A stretch of 64,000 nucleotides of DNA from Flavobacterium enshiense DK69 (GTDB lineage Bacteria; Bacteroidota; Bacteroidia; Flavobacteriales; Flavobacteriaceae): the NCBI RefSeq assembly GCF_000498495.1, contig NZ_AVCS01000015.1, forward strand, positions 62,001 through 126,000, read 5' to 3'. The notes beneath the pieces are model-generated. The model was not told where the DNA came from and ran no database searches. It was given only the letters and a program-made list of their open reading frames with translations. How positions within the stretch are numbered: the first letter of the stretch is position 1; the number at the start of each line of letters is the position of its first letter. The position numbers were made by a program, and so were the translations under genes. Shown here piece after piece: positions 18,926 to 27,431 of this stretch.

Positions 18926-19531
18926 ATGTATTTATACGGTGCAAGCGGACACAGCAAAGTTGTTATTGATATACTCAAGGCGCATGCTATAGAAGTCAAG
19001 GCAGTCTTTGATGATGCGCCTTCGGTTACTTCAATTTATGATATTCCTGTTTTAATTCCTTCAAACGAAGATTTTAAAACTCAAGATTCCGTAATCATAT
19101 CCATCGGAGACAATGCTGTCCGTAAAAAAATTGCAGCGCGTTTGGATATGAAGTTTCCGAACGCTATTCATCCTACGGCCTTTGTTTCCGAAAAAACAGA
19201 AATAGGTCCCGGAACCGTGATAATGCCTAATGCAGTTGTGAATGCGTTTGCCAGCATAGGAAACCATTGCATCATTAATTCAGGTGCGGTTATCGAACAC
19301 GACTGTGTTTTGGGAAATTTTGTTCACGTTTCTCCTAATGCCGCTCTGGCAGGAGGTGTTATTTTGGAAGAGGGATGTCATGTGGGGATTGGTGCTTCAG
19401 TTGTTCAAGGGGTGAGAATCGGGAAATGGGCCATCATCGGAGCAGGCGCCGTTATTATTAATGACGTACCAGATCATGCTGTGGTCGTGGGGAATCCGGG
19501 TAAAGTAAAGAAATACAATACCGCATTTTGA
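18926..19531 (+). CDS. pglD: Sugar-nucleotide N-acetyltransferase, PglD/NeuD family
   Basis: A PglD-like N-terminal Rossmann-type domain (MYLYGASGHSKVVIDI) is followed by a left-handed beta-helix (about 90-200: VVNAFASIGNHCIINSGAVI, HDCVLGNFVHVSPNAALAGG). His in the EHDCVLG turn is the expected catalytic base. In the bacillosamine pathway this enzyme acetylates the 4-amino sugar made by the aminotransferase at 20181. The ATG at 18926 gives the correct family start; the longer frame from 18863 would extend into the pglC-like gene. Its 201 residues match the family. It sits between two phosphoglycosyl transferase genes. Confidence 0.85.
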   Translation: MYLYGASGHSKVVIDILKAHAIEVKAVFDDAPSVTSIYDIPVLIPSNEDFKTQDSVIISIGDNAVRKKIAARLDMKFPNAIHPTAFVSEKTEIGPGTVIMPNAVVNAFASIGNHCIINSGAVIEHDCVLGNFVHVSPNAALAGGVILEEGCHVGIGASVVQGVRIGKWAIIGAGAVIINDVPDHAVVVGNPGKVKKYNTAF

Positions 19532-19532
19532 T

Positions 19533-20096
19533 ATGGTAAAACGCTTTTTCGATATTGTTTTCTCAATTGCAGCCCTTGTTTTAATGGGATGGATTATTGT
19601 TCTGAGTTGGCTTGTAGCAACTTTGGATACAAAAACCAATGGCTTTTTTCTTCAGAAAAGAGTAGGACAGTTCGGAAAGTCGTTTACTATTATAAAACTT
19701 CGAACCATCCGAAGAAATAAAGAGGGAATTGCTTCGATTTCTAAAATTGGCGCTTTTTTGAGAAATTCAAAAATTGATGAATTACCTCAATTTATAAATG
19801 TTTTAGTTGGCGATATGAGTATCGTGGGGCCACGTCCTGATTTACAGGGGTATTATGACTGTCTTGAAGGTGAAAACAGAAAAGTACTCGAATTGCGTCC
19901 GGGACTGACAAGTGAGGCCTCTTTAAAGTACTATAACGAAGAACAGCTTTTGGCAGTACTGGATAATCCCTTGGAATATAACGATGAAGTGATTTTCCCG
20001 GATAAAGTAAGCTTAAATCTGCAGTATTATTATGAACGTTCCTTTCTGGGAGACTTAAAAATTATTTTTAAAACATTGTTTTATAAATTAGGTTAA
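19533..20096 (+). CDS. Second small phosphoglycosyl transferase
   Basis: A protein of 187 residues of the same superfamily as the gene at 18322. It has an N-terminal membrane segment (about 8-30), FLQKRVGQFGKSFTI, the Asp82-Glu83 catalytic pair in KIDELPQFINVLVGDMSIVG, then GPRPD. The C-terminal part differs: RPGLTSEASLKYYNEEQLLA replaces the usual GITGWAQVNGRN, so the sugar or lipid partner may differ. It begins one base after pglD. It could initiate a second glycan or be specific for a different diacetamido sugar. Confidence 0.82.
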   Translation: MVKRFFDIVFSIAALVLMGWIIVLSWLVATLDTKTNGFFLQKRVGQFGKSFTIIKLRTIRRNKEGIASISKIGAFLRNSKIDELPQFINVLVGDMSIVGPRPDLQGYYDCLEGENRKVLELRPGLTSEASLKYYNEEQLLAVLDNPLEYNDEVIFPDKVSLNLQYYYERSFLGDLKIIFKTLFYKLG

Positions 20097-20133
20097 TTTA
20101 ACATTTATAATGCGGTTTTTTTGAAAGTTTCAT

Positions 20134-20141
20134 TACATTTG
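20134..20141 (+). promoter_or_regulatory. Candidate -7 promoter element (TACATTTG)
   Basis: TACATTTG matches TAnnTTTG in the 84-base gap before the aminotransferase gene, with about 39 bases from the element to the ATG at 20181. The nearest upstream TTG (20121-20123) is only 10 bases away, so the -33 part is weak. Confidence 0.4.
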
Positions 20142-20180
20142 TTTCAAGGTTTTCCCCAAACTTAGCTTAGCCCTTAGATA

Positions 20181-21323
20181 ATGAGTAAAGAGAAAATATG
20201 GCTCTCGTCACCTCACATGGGAGGTCGTGAGCAATCCTATATACAACAGGCTTTTGATACCAATTGGATAGCTCCGTTAGGGCCTAATGTTTTAGGTTTT
20301 GAATCGGATCTTGAAGATTATTTACAAAATGGGACTTCTGTTTTTGTTGGGGCTTTAAGCTCAGGTACAGCTGCCATTCATTTAGCACTAATTCTTTTAG
20401 GTGTTTCCTCTGGTGATGAAGTTATTTGCCAGAGTATGACTTTTTCAGCATCTGCCAATCCCATATTATATCAGGGCGCTTTGCCTGTTTTTGTTGACAG
20501 CGAGCCGGATACGTGGAATATGTGTCCTGAATCGTTGGAAGAAGCCATTAAAGACAGGATAGCAAAAGGCAATAAGCCTAAAGCAATCATTGCAGTGCAT
20601 TTATACGGAATGCCATTTAAAGCCGATGAAATTACAGCTATTGCTAAAAAATACCAAATTCCGCTTATTGAAGACAGTGCCGAGGCGCTTGGAAGTTCTT
20701 ATAAAGGGGAAAAATGCGGAACTTTTGGTGATATTGGCGTTTTATCGTTTAACGGAAATAAAATCATTACCACTTCAGGAGGAGGTGCTATTGTGGTTAG
20801 GTCAAAAGAACTTAAGGACCGCGCCGTTTTTTTTGCAACGCAATCACGTGATAATGCACCACACTATCAACACAGTGAAATAGGTTACAATTACAGAATG
20901 AGTAATATCTGTGCCGGTATTGGAAGAGGGCAGATGGAAGTTTTGGATGAACATGTTTCTCTGAGAAGAAAAGCCAATGCCTTTTATTCGGATTATTTTT
21001 CGGCCATTGACGGAGTGAAAGTTCTGGAAGAACCTAATTCCGATTGGTTTTCGAATCATTGGCTGACCGGTATTGTGATTGATCAGGAAAAGACCGGTAA
21101 AACTTCGGAAGACCTTCGTCTTGCTTTTGAAAAAGAAAACATAGAAAGCCGTCCGTTATGGAAACCAATGCACCTGCAGCCAATTTTTGAAAAATATCCT
21201 TATTACGGAACAGATATTTCTGCGAACCTATTTAAAAACGGGTTATGTCTTCCTTCCAGTTCTAACTTAACCGATAATGACTATGCAAGACTGGAAGATG
21301 TTTTGAATGGTTTCTTTTTCTAA
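20181..21323 (+). CDS. pglE: PLP-dependent UDP-4-keto sugar aminotransferase, PglE-like
   Basis: DegT/DnrJ/EryC1-family aminotransferase of 380 residues. Motifs are SSPHMGGREQSYIQQAF at the start, SSGTAAIHLAL (PLP phosphate binding), LIEDSAEALGSSYKGE (Asp/Glu over the ring) and the PLP Lys at about 194 in SFNGNKIITTSGGG. It would convert the 4-keto product of the PglF-like dehydratase downstream into a 4-amino sugar for the PglD-like acetyltransferase upstream. The start MSKEKIWLSSPHMGG matches the PglE/LegC-like group. A promoter-like element lies just upstream. Confidence 0.87.
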   Translation: MSKEKIWLSSPHMGGREQSYIQQAFDTNWIAPLGPNVLGFESDLEDYLQNGTSVFVGALSSGTAAIHLALILLGVSSGDEVICQSMTFSASANPILYQGALPVFVDSEPDTWNMCPESLEEAIKDRIAKGNKPKAIIAVHLYGMPFKADEITAIAKKYQIPLIEDSAEALGSSYKGEKCGTFGDIGVLSFNGNKIITTSGGGAIVVRSKELKDRAVFFATQSRDNAPHYQHSEIGYNYRMSNICAGIGRGQMEVLDEHVSLRRKANAFYSDYFSAIDGVKVLEEPNSDWFSNHWLTGIVIDQEKTGKTSEDLRLAFEKENIESRPLWKPMHLQPIFEKYPYYGTDISANLFKNGLCLPSSSNLTDNDYARLEDVLNGFFF

Positions 21324-21337
21324 AAAATGAACAGGAT

Positions 21338-23302
21338 TTGAGAACGAGTAGTATAGTTAAAATAAAAAGTGGTTTTTGGCAGGTTTTGAAAAAGGCCAGT
21401 TTTAGCTTTAATGTTAAAAACTTAAGCTATTTACCCCGATGGATTGTACTTTCCATTGATGTTTTAATGGTACTGTTGTCCGGTTTTTTGGGTCATTTAC
21501 TGCTTAAGGGAATCGGCTTTGATTTTCTAGTAAATAAAAATGTGTGGATGATCTTATTTTTATATTTAAGCATCACCGTTTTTTTCTTTTGGGTATTCAG
21601 GACTTATTCAGGGATTATTCGTCATTCGTCTTTTATCGATGCTGTAAAATTGTTTATGGCACAGTCCTCGACTTTTTTGTTTTTACTGTTGCTTAATACT
21701 TCCTGGGATATTTTTAAGGGAGGTAAATTATTTTTGAATACCCATCTTTTTATATCTGTTTTGCTGTCATTTTCATTTTTACTGTTGTATCGGATGATAG
21801 CAAAAATTGCATTTGAAAATTATATCCGGGAAGTCAAGAACAATAAAGTTTCCAAAGTGCTTATTTTCGGTACGGAAGCAAACGCGATAGCCGTTGCCAA
21901 TGCACTGCAAATGGAAAGTCCTGCCCGATTTAAAGTTGTAGGATTCATAGACAAAGCTAATAAGAATACCTCTAAAAGAATTTTAGATTTGTCGATTATT
22001 GAGTTGAATAAACCGATTCCGGTATTATTGCGCTACAATGGGGCAGAGGGGCTTATTATTGCTGATGAAGAACTGTCAAATGAAGAAAAGTTTGAAATCA
22101 TCGACAGTTGCCTTGAATACAATCAGAAAGTATTTTCTATTCCGAAAATTACTGATTTCGAGGATAAGGAGAGCATCTTAAGCAAGATTAAAAACGTACA
22201 GATATCCGATTTATTGGAACGCCAGCCTATTCAACTCGATAATGATACTATTTCCAATCAGATTAAAGGGAAAACTGTTTTGATTACCGGTGCAGCGGGT
22301 TCTATAGGAAGCGAAATTGTGTGGCAGATCCATGCTTTTCAACCCGAGAAAATTATTTTGGTTGATCAGGCCGAAACACCTCTTCATCATTTAAGCATCG
22401 AGATTGATAAACTGAAATCCGATGTTTTGGTTCGTTCCATAATTGCCGATATCAGGGATTACAGTGTCATTGAATCTGTTTTTAAATCTCACCAACCGGA
22501 TTTTGTGTACCATTCTGCGGCTTACAAGCATGTTCCTTTAATGGAGGAAAACCCGTCTCAGGCTATATATACGAACGTTCAGGGGACAAAAAACCTTGCA
22601 GATCTTTCTGTAAAATACGGTGTTGACCGTTTTGTTATGGTTTCCACTGATAAAGCTGTAAACCCAAGCAATGTTATGGGGGCGAGCAAGCGCATTGCCG
22701 AAAAATATGTTCAATCATTGTTTTTATCTTTGAACCGTTCAGGCAGACACACAACAAAATTCATCACAACCCGCTTCGGAAATGTATTGGGTTCCAATGG
22801 TTCGGTTGTGCCTCTGTTTTCACAGCAAATTGCGAATGGCGGTCCAATAACCATAACCCATCCTGAAATCATTAGGTATTTCATGACTATTCCGGAAGCC
22901 TGTCAGCTGGTCTTGGAAGCTGGCGCCATGGGTAATGGAGGAGAGATCTTTATTTTTGATATGGGCAAACCGGTTAAAATAATTGATTTAGCTACCAAAA
23001 TGATTCGACTGGCCGGACTTCGCCCCGAAAAAGATATTAAAATCCAGATCATTGGGCTGCGCCCGGGTGAGAAGTTGTATGAGGAACTGTTAAATGATTC
23101 GAGCAAAACATTGCCAACACACCACGAAAAGATAATGATCGTAAAAGAGGTTACCGATGAATTCGAAACTCTGAACCGTGAGATAAAAGCACTTCTATCG
23201 ATTACTTCTGATTTTGTGTCCCACGACATTGTGATGAAAATGAAAGAAATTGTTCCTGAATTCTTAAGTATGAATTCATCTTATGAAAAACTTGACAATT
23301 AA
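21338..23302 (+). CDS. pglF: UDP-GlcNAc 4,6-dehydratase, membrane-bound PglF/WbpM type
   Basis: Polyprotein-length enzyme (654 residues) with four N-terminal membrane helices (about 30-160), an intermediate Rossmann-like domain (about 165-290), and a catalytic SDR domain. The NAD motif is TGAAGSIGSE with Gly318-Gly324. The catalytic region is VSTDKAVNPSNVMGASKR, where the usual YxxxK Tyr is Met, as known for the long WbpM/PglF branch. It forms UDP-4-keto-6-deoxy-GlcNAc. The start is TTG at 21338: the nearby ATG at 21326 meets a stop after four codons, and no in-frame ATG precedes TM1. Confidence 0.9.
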   Translation: MRTSSIVKIKSGFWQVLKKASFSFNVKNLSYLPRWIVLSIDVLMVLLSGFLGHLLLKGIGFDFLVNKNVWMILFLYLSITVFFFWVFRTYSGIIRHSSFIDAVKLFMAQSSTFLFLLLLNTSWDIFKGGKLFLNTHLFISVLLSFSFLLLYRMIAKIAFENYIREVKNNKVSKVLIFGTEANAIAVANALQMESPARFKVVGFIDKANKNTSKRILDLSIIELNKPIPVLLRYNGAEGLIIADEELSNEEKFEIIDSCLEYNQKVFSIPKITDFEDKESILSKIKNVQISDLLERQPIQLDNDTISNQIKGKTVLITGAAGSIGSEIVWQIHAFQPEKIILVDQAETPLHHLSIEIDKLKSDVLVRSIIADIRDYSVIESVFKSHQPDFVYHSAAYKHVPLMEENPSQAIYTNVQGTKNLADLSVKYGVDRFVMVSTDKAVNPSNVMGASKRIAEKYVQSLFLSLNRSGRHTTKFITTRFGNVLGSNGSVVPLFSQQIANGGPITITHPEIIRYFMTIPEACQLVLEAGAMGNGGEIFIFDMGKPVKIIDLATKMIRLAGLRPEKDIKIQIIGLRPGEKLYEELLNDSSKTLPTHHEKIMIVKEVTDEFETLNREIKALLSITSDFVSHDIVMKMKEIVPEFLSMNSSYEKLDN

Positions 23303-23339
23303 ACACTGTCTGTTTTTAAAGGTTACTAAGTGAAAAAAT

Positions 23340-23347
23340 TATATTTG
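23340..23347 (+). promoter_or_regulatory. Candidate -7 promoter element (TATATTTG)
   Basis: TATATTTG matches the consensus in the 67-base gap before the second Wza gene, 22 bases from its ATG. No well-spaced TTG is present upstream. The first Wza gene has the identical octamer upstream, so the two export pairs may share promoter type. Confidence 0.42.
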
Positions 23348-23369
23348 CAGAAAATATCCCAATAATAGA

Positions 23370-24176
23370 ATGGAAAATAAAATAAGATTTTTTTTGGCAT
23401 TTACGGTGTTGACTGTTATGTGTTCCTGTGCCAGCCGAAAAAAAATGGCTTATTTACAACCTTCGGAAGTTAAGAGTGAAAAAAATCTGAAGAACGAAGA
23501 TATAAATGAAAAAAAGGAAAAATCGCTGTATGAACCAATAATTCAAAATGATGATTTGCTTCATATCATCGTGTCTGCCGAAAATCCGGAAGTGGCTGCT
23601 CCTTATAATCTAAAGTCGGTCTCAGTAAATAATGTTACGGGAAACACTAATATCAACCAGAATCAATTAGAGGCGTATCTGGTAGACAAAAATGGCGAAA
23701 TCGAATTTCCGCAGCTGGGTAAAATGAAGTTGGCTGGATTAACCCGATTGGAAGCGGTTGAGAAAATAAAAAAACAGCTGACGGATTATATTCAGAATCC
23801 GACGGTATATATCAGTATTGTGAATTTTAAAGTTTCGGTTCTGGGAGAAGTTACCAGACCGGGTTCCCACACCATTTCCTCAGAACGTATTACTCTTTTG
23901 GAAGCCTTAAGTCTTTCAGGAGATTTAACGGTGTATGGCAAAAGGGAAAATATTATGGTTATCAGAGAAAAAAGCGGAGAAAAGACGATTGCTACCGTAG
24001 ATATTACCAAAGCTGATTTTATACATTCACCTTATTACTATCTTTCCCAAAACGATGTCATCTATGTGGAAGCCAACAGGGTAAAAATGGGATCGTCACT
24101 TGTTGGCCCAAGTGTTACCGTGGGGCTTTCTGTATTATCGATAGCTCTCGGAATTATTTTAATAGCTGTAAATTAA
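23370..24176 (+). CDS. wza: Polysaccharide export lipoprotein, Wza family (locus 2)
   Basis: Second export lipoprotein, 268 residues. The signal peptide ends with Cys at 18 or 20 (TVMCSC), either of which could be lipidated. A charged spacer (about 30-50, Lys/Glu-rich) precedes a Poly_export domain (about 55-145: IQNDDLLHIIVS, VDKNGEIEFPQLGKM) and an SLBB-like domain (VSVLGEVTRPGSHTISSER). The C-terminal hydrophobic helix is at about 246-266. It has the same architecture as the protein at 186 but clearly diverged sequence, with a longer linker in the export domain (NVTGNTNINQNQLEAY). Four bases separate it from its kinase. Confidence 0.88.
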   Translation: MENKIRFFLAFTVLTVMCSCASRKKMAYLQPSEVKSEKNLKNEDINEKKEKSLYEPIIQNDDLLHIIVSAENPEVAAPYNLKSVSVNNVTGNTNINQNQLEAYLVDKNGEIEFPQLGKMKLAGLTRLEAVEKIKKQLTDYIQNPTVYISIVNFKVSVLGEVTRPGSHTISSERITLLEALSLSGDLTVYGKRENIMVIREKSGEKTIATVDITKADFIHSPYYYLSQNDVIYVEANRVKMGSSLVGPSVTVGLSVLSIALGIILIAVN

Positions 24177-24180
24177 AACT

Positions 24181-26574
24181 ATGCAGAACGATCCTTTAAC
24201 ACAGCAAAATAATCCGTTTGACAATAGTTTTGATATAAAGGACCAGGTGGTTTATTATATCCGAAACTGGAAATGGTTTGTGGTTAGTATTTTAGCTGTG
24301 GTTTTGGCAGCTTATCTTTACGTGCGGTATTCTGTTCCCCAGTACAGTGCAACATCAATATTGATGATTAAGGACGATAAGAAAGGTGGTGTTGATTCTG
24401 AGCAAACTGCTTTTTCCGATCTTGCCGTTTTATCAAGTGTAAAGAGTAATTTGGATAATGAGATTGAAGTGATTAAATCACTGACCATCGTTAAAGCTGC
24501 GGTTAAAGATTTGGGGCTTAACGTTACCTATGTAAATGAGGGGAGGGTGAAATCGGAGGAGATGTACAATAAAGCGCCCATAAATTTCATGTTTGTGACA
24601 CAACAGCCGGGCTCTGAAAACAGAACGATAAATTATCGTCTGAGCAGTGCTTCTGATAACCAATTTACACTGTTTGACAGTGTCGGTGGAAAACTAGGCG
24701 TTTTTTATTATGGTGAAACTATCCGATTACCTGAGGGGGAAGCTGTGGTTTTGGCCCGAAACGATAAAAAGAATTTTGTGAAGCGTCCCTATAAAATATC
24801 GGTAATAGTAAGAACTGTTGCCGATGTTGCCGGAAGCTATAAAGGAAGGCTGAATATAAAAAAAGTGGGGGATCGGACAAGTATTGTGGAACTGTCTATA
24901 GTGGATCCTATACCGCAAAGAGCAGAGGACTTTTTAAATGCACTGATCAGAGTATATAATGAAGATGTGGTGGCCGACAAAAATAGGGTTTTTGAAAATA
25001 CGTCTAAATTTATCAGCGAAAGACTTAAGCTAATTGAAGGTGATCTGGGCGATGTGGAACGCGATGCTGAAACCTTCAAACGGACTAATCACGTAACCGA
25101 TATTACTTCGGAGGCCAATTTGTTTTTGGCTAACGCCAGCGAATTCGAACGCAAAGAAATTGAAACGGATACGCAGCTTAAGATTGTGGCTACCATGGCT
25201 GATTATGTGAACAGCAGCCGAAATAACGAATTGATTCCTGCCAATATTTTAACCTCAGACGCTAATGCTTCCGGATTAATCGATCAGTATAATCAAATGG
25301 TCCTGGAGCGTAACCGATTGCTTAAAAGTGCAGGTCCGAAAAATGCAGTCGTGAAAACGCTTGATGGGAAAATCGAGTCGCTAAAACAGAATATTGAGTC
25401 CAGTCTTTCCCGTTTGAATACATCATTGGAAATCAAGAAGAAGGATCTGGCTTATCAGAACGCCCTGTTCAACGGAAAAATATCGAGAATTCCGACTTTG
25501 GAAAGGGAAGCTAAAATATTAGGACGTCAGCAGCAAATAAAGGAGTCGTTGTATCTTTATTTATTGCAAAAAAGGGAAGAAACGGCAATTTCGCTTGCTG
25601 TTACAGCGCCTAATGCCAAAGTTATAGATCCTGCTTTGTCATCAAGAGCGCCTATTTCTCCGGTAAAGGGCACAATCTATTTGTCGGCTTTTGGTATTGC
25701 TTTGCTTCTGCCTTTCGGGATTTTGTATCTACTCAATATGTTGGATAATAAAGTTAAAGCAAGACAGGATGTTGAAAGTAAATTGTCTATACCTTTCCTG
25801 GGGGATATTCCGACATCGAACGCAAGTGAGGCTATTATCAATGCCAGTAACCGTTCCAGTACAGCTGAAGCTATCCGTATTGTGAATACCAATCTTGAGT
25901 TTATGCTTAATCAGGTGCCTGATGAAATGGCAAAAACGGTATTTGTGACTTCTACCATCCCTAAAGAAGGGAAAACGTTCTTATCCGTAAATCTTGCCAG
26001 TACCATTGCGCTTTCGGGTAAAAAAGTATTGCTTATCGGAATGGATATCAGGAACCCTAAGATTGACGGTTACCTGGATTTGCCAAAAGAAGGGGTGACC
26101 AATTATCTGTCAACCAAAGATGCTGATTTATTTTCGTTTATTCATAAAATTCCAAATTTCAGCGAGTTGTATGTGTTGCCATCCGGGGTGATTCCTCCCA
26201 ATCCGGCAGAGCTTTTAATGAGCCAAAAAGTGAATGAAATGTTTACTAAATTGAAGCAGGAATTTGATTATATCGTTGTGGATACTTCGCCGGTGCATTT
26301 GGTTACCGATACTTTGCTTATGGCACATCATGCCGATTCGGTTGTTTATGTTGTCCGGGCCAATTATATGGATAAAGATCTTTTAAGGGTTCCGCATCAA
26401 TTACATACCGAAAAGAAAATGCCTAATATCGGAATCGTTCTTAATGATACCGAGGTGAAAAAGGGATACGGGTATGGTTATGGAGCCTATGGTTACGGTT
26501 ATGGTTATGAACGGGAAGAGGAGAAAATGCCGTTGTACAGACAGTTGCTGAACAAAATAAAAGCTACGGTCTGA
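24181..26574 (+). CDS. wzc: Polysaccharide co-polymerase / BY-kinase, Wzc family (locus 2)
   Basis: Second Wzc-type kinase, 797 residues. TM1 is at about 33-50, followed by a Wzz-like periplasmic domain with coiled coil (about 275-460), a GNVR-like region (ISRIPTLEREAKILGRQQQI), TM2 (about 500-520), then the cytoplasmic kinase. Walker A is at 591-599 (STIPKEGKT, Lys598), A' at IGMDIRNPK and Walker B at YIVVDTSP. The C-terminal Tyr-Gly cluster starts at Tyr763 (three YG pairs, Ala, then more) and ends in a Glu/Lys-rich tail. It is convergent with the phosphatase gene at 26622, a likely enzyme for its phosphotyrosines. Confidence 0.92.
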   Translation: MQNDPLTQQNNPFDNSFDIKDQVVYYIRNWKWFVVSILAVVLAAYLYVRYSVPQYSATSILMIKDDKKGGVDSEQTAFSDLAVLSSVKSNLDNEIEVIKSLTIVKAAVKDLGLNVTYVNEGRVKSEEMYNKAPINFMFVTQQPGSENRTINYRLSSASDNQFTLFDSVGGKLGVFYYGETIRLPEGEAVVLARNDKKNFVKRPYKISVIVRTVADVAGSYKGRLNIKKVGDRTSIVELSIVDPIPQRAEDFLNALIRVYNEDVVADKNRVFENTSKFISERLKLIEGDLGDVERDAETFKRTNHVTDITSEANLFLANASEFERKEIETDTQLKIVATMADYVNSSRNNELIPANILTSDANASGLIDQYNQMVLERNRLLKSAGPKNAVVKTLDGKIESLKQNIESSLSRLNTSLEIKKKDLAYQNALFNGKISRIPTLEREAKILGRQQQIKESLYLYLLQKREETAISLAVTAPNAKVIDPALSSRAPISPVKGTIYLSAFGIALLLPFGILYLLNMLDNKVKARQDVESKLSIPFLGDIPTSNASEAIINASNRSSTAEAIRIVNTNLEFMLNQVPDEMAKTVFVTSTIPKEGKTFLSVNLASTIALSGKKVLLIGMDIRNPKIDGYLDLPKEGVTNYLSTKDADLFSFIHKIPNFSELYVLPSGVIPPNPAELLMSQKVNEMFTKLKQEFDYIVVDTSPVHLVTDTLLMAHHADSVVYVVRANYMDKDLLRVPHQLHTEKKMPNIGIVLNDTEVKKGYGYGYGAYGYGYGYEREEEKMPLYRQLLNKIKATV
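26467..26508 (+). repeat. In-frame repeat encoding the Tyr-Gly tail of the second kinase
   Basis: Degenerate TAY-GGN codon pairs encode three YG, one Ala, then further YG pairs (residues 763-776). The tail is shorter than the one in the first kinase and is interrupted by Ala. It is the presumed autophosphorylation cluster. Confidence 0.8.
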
Positions 26575-26621
26575 AAAATAGTTTACCGCTTTAGTTGTTT
26601 TAACTTTCCAGGCTGCAACCC

Positions 26622-27356
26622 TTATTTAAAAATGCTATTGTTTTTCATGGCTTCAATCAATGGAGCCGTATCTTTTAATTTTACTTTTTTGGAAAAAGCT
26701 TCAATGTGATTTTTGTGATGGACGTCTGAACCAGTGAAGTCAATCAAGCCTTTTTTTAGCAGTTTTTTCGCTGTCTCCGCTACTTCAGGGCCGTAATACC
26801 CAACAGTCGACAATAGGTTTAACTGAAAATAACAACCTGCTTTTTTTAATTTTTCGTATTCTGAGAAGTTGGAGTGGTAGTAGCTGTATCGTTCCGGATG
26901 TGCTAAAATGGGTGTGTATCCGTTCAGCTGTAACTGGAACAGAGTGTTGTACAGTTGAATCGGAGGGGTCATGTAAGACAGTTCTACCAATGCATAATTA
27001 TCTTTGAGTGTCAATAATTGTTTGGTTTCAAACAATTGCGTGAAATTCTCATTTATCATGTATTCTGAAGCTACTTCCAATGAAAGTTTTCCTGATAGTT
27101 CCGGAGAAAGGGATTTGACTTCCTGATGTTTTTTCAGGATGCTTTCCCGGGTATTGTCCCAAATGTGCTCATTCGTGTGTGGTGTGGTAATACACTTTTC
27201 GAATCCTAAATCCAAAAGAGACTGCATTAAGAAATTAGAGTCTTTTATGGTTTTGGCACCATCATCTATTCCGAATAAGATGTGTGAATGAATATCCACA
27301 TAACCGTTGGGGATCAGGTCTTTTAAAACAGGCTTTGACTTTAACAATGATAACAT
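26622..27356 (-). CDS. ywqE: PHP-type protein-tyrosine phosphatase, CpsB/YwqE family
   Basis: Metal-dependent phosphatase of 244 residues that removes phosphate from BY-kinase tyrosines. The metal-binding start is DIHSHILFGIDDGAKT (His23, His25), followed by TTPHTNEHIW, ILAHPERYSYY and FTGSDVHHKNH, which supply the remaining PHP ligands. Length and motif order match CpsB/CapC/YwqE. It lies tail-to-tail with the second kinase, 47 bases apart, which fits a kinase/phosphatase pair controlling polysaccharide chain length, though the opposite strand means separate transcription. It may act on both kinases in the window. Confidence 0.87.
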   Translation of the reverse strand: MLSLLKSKPVLKDLIPNGYVDIHSHILFGIDDGAKTIKDSNFLMQSLLDLGFEKCITTPHTNEHIWDNTRESILKKHQEVKSLSPELSGKLSLEVASEYMINENFTQLFETKQLLTLKDNYALVELSYMTPPIQLYNTLFQLQLNGYTPILAHPERYSYYHSNFSEYEKLKKAGCYFQLNLLSTVGYYGPEVAETAKKLLKKGLIDFTGSDVHHKNHIEAFSKKVKLKDTAPLIEAMKNNSIFK

Positions 27357-27379
27357 GGCGCAAAGGTATGGATTTTTTG

Positions 27380-27419
27380 GGAGATCCTTCCTTGCACGGG
27401 ATGACAGTCAAGGGATGGC
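27380..27419. repeat. Repeat-like intergenic segment
   Basis: The stretch with GGGAGATCCTTCCTTGCACG and GGGATGACAGTCAAGGGATG has higher GC than the surrounding spacer. It resembles the short dispersed intergenic elements (GTCATTGCGAG...AAGGATCTC type) often seen in flavobacterial genomes. It shares the CCTTCCT/CCTCCTTC and GATG words with the segment at 54441. The assignment is by eye only. Confidence 0.3.
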
Positions 27420-27431
27420 AATACAATTTAC

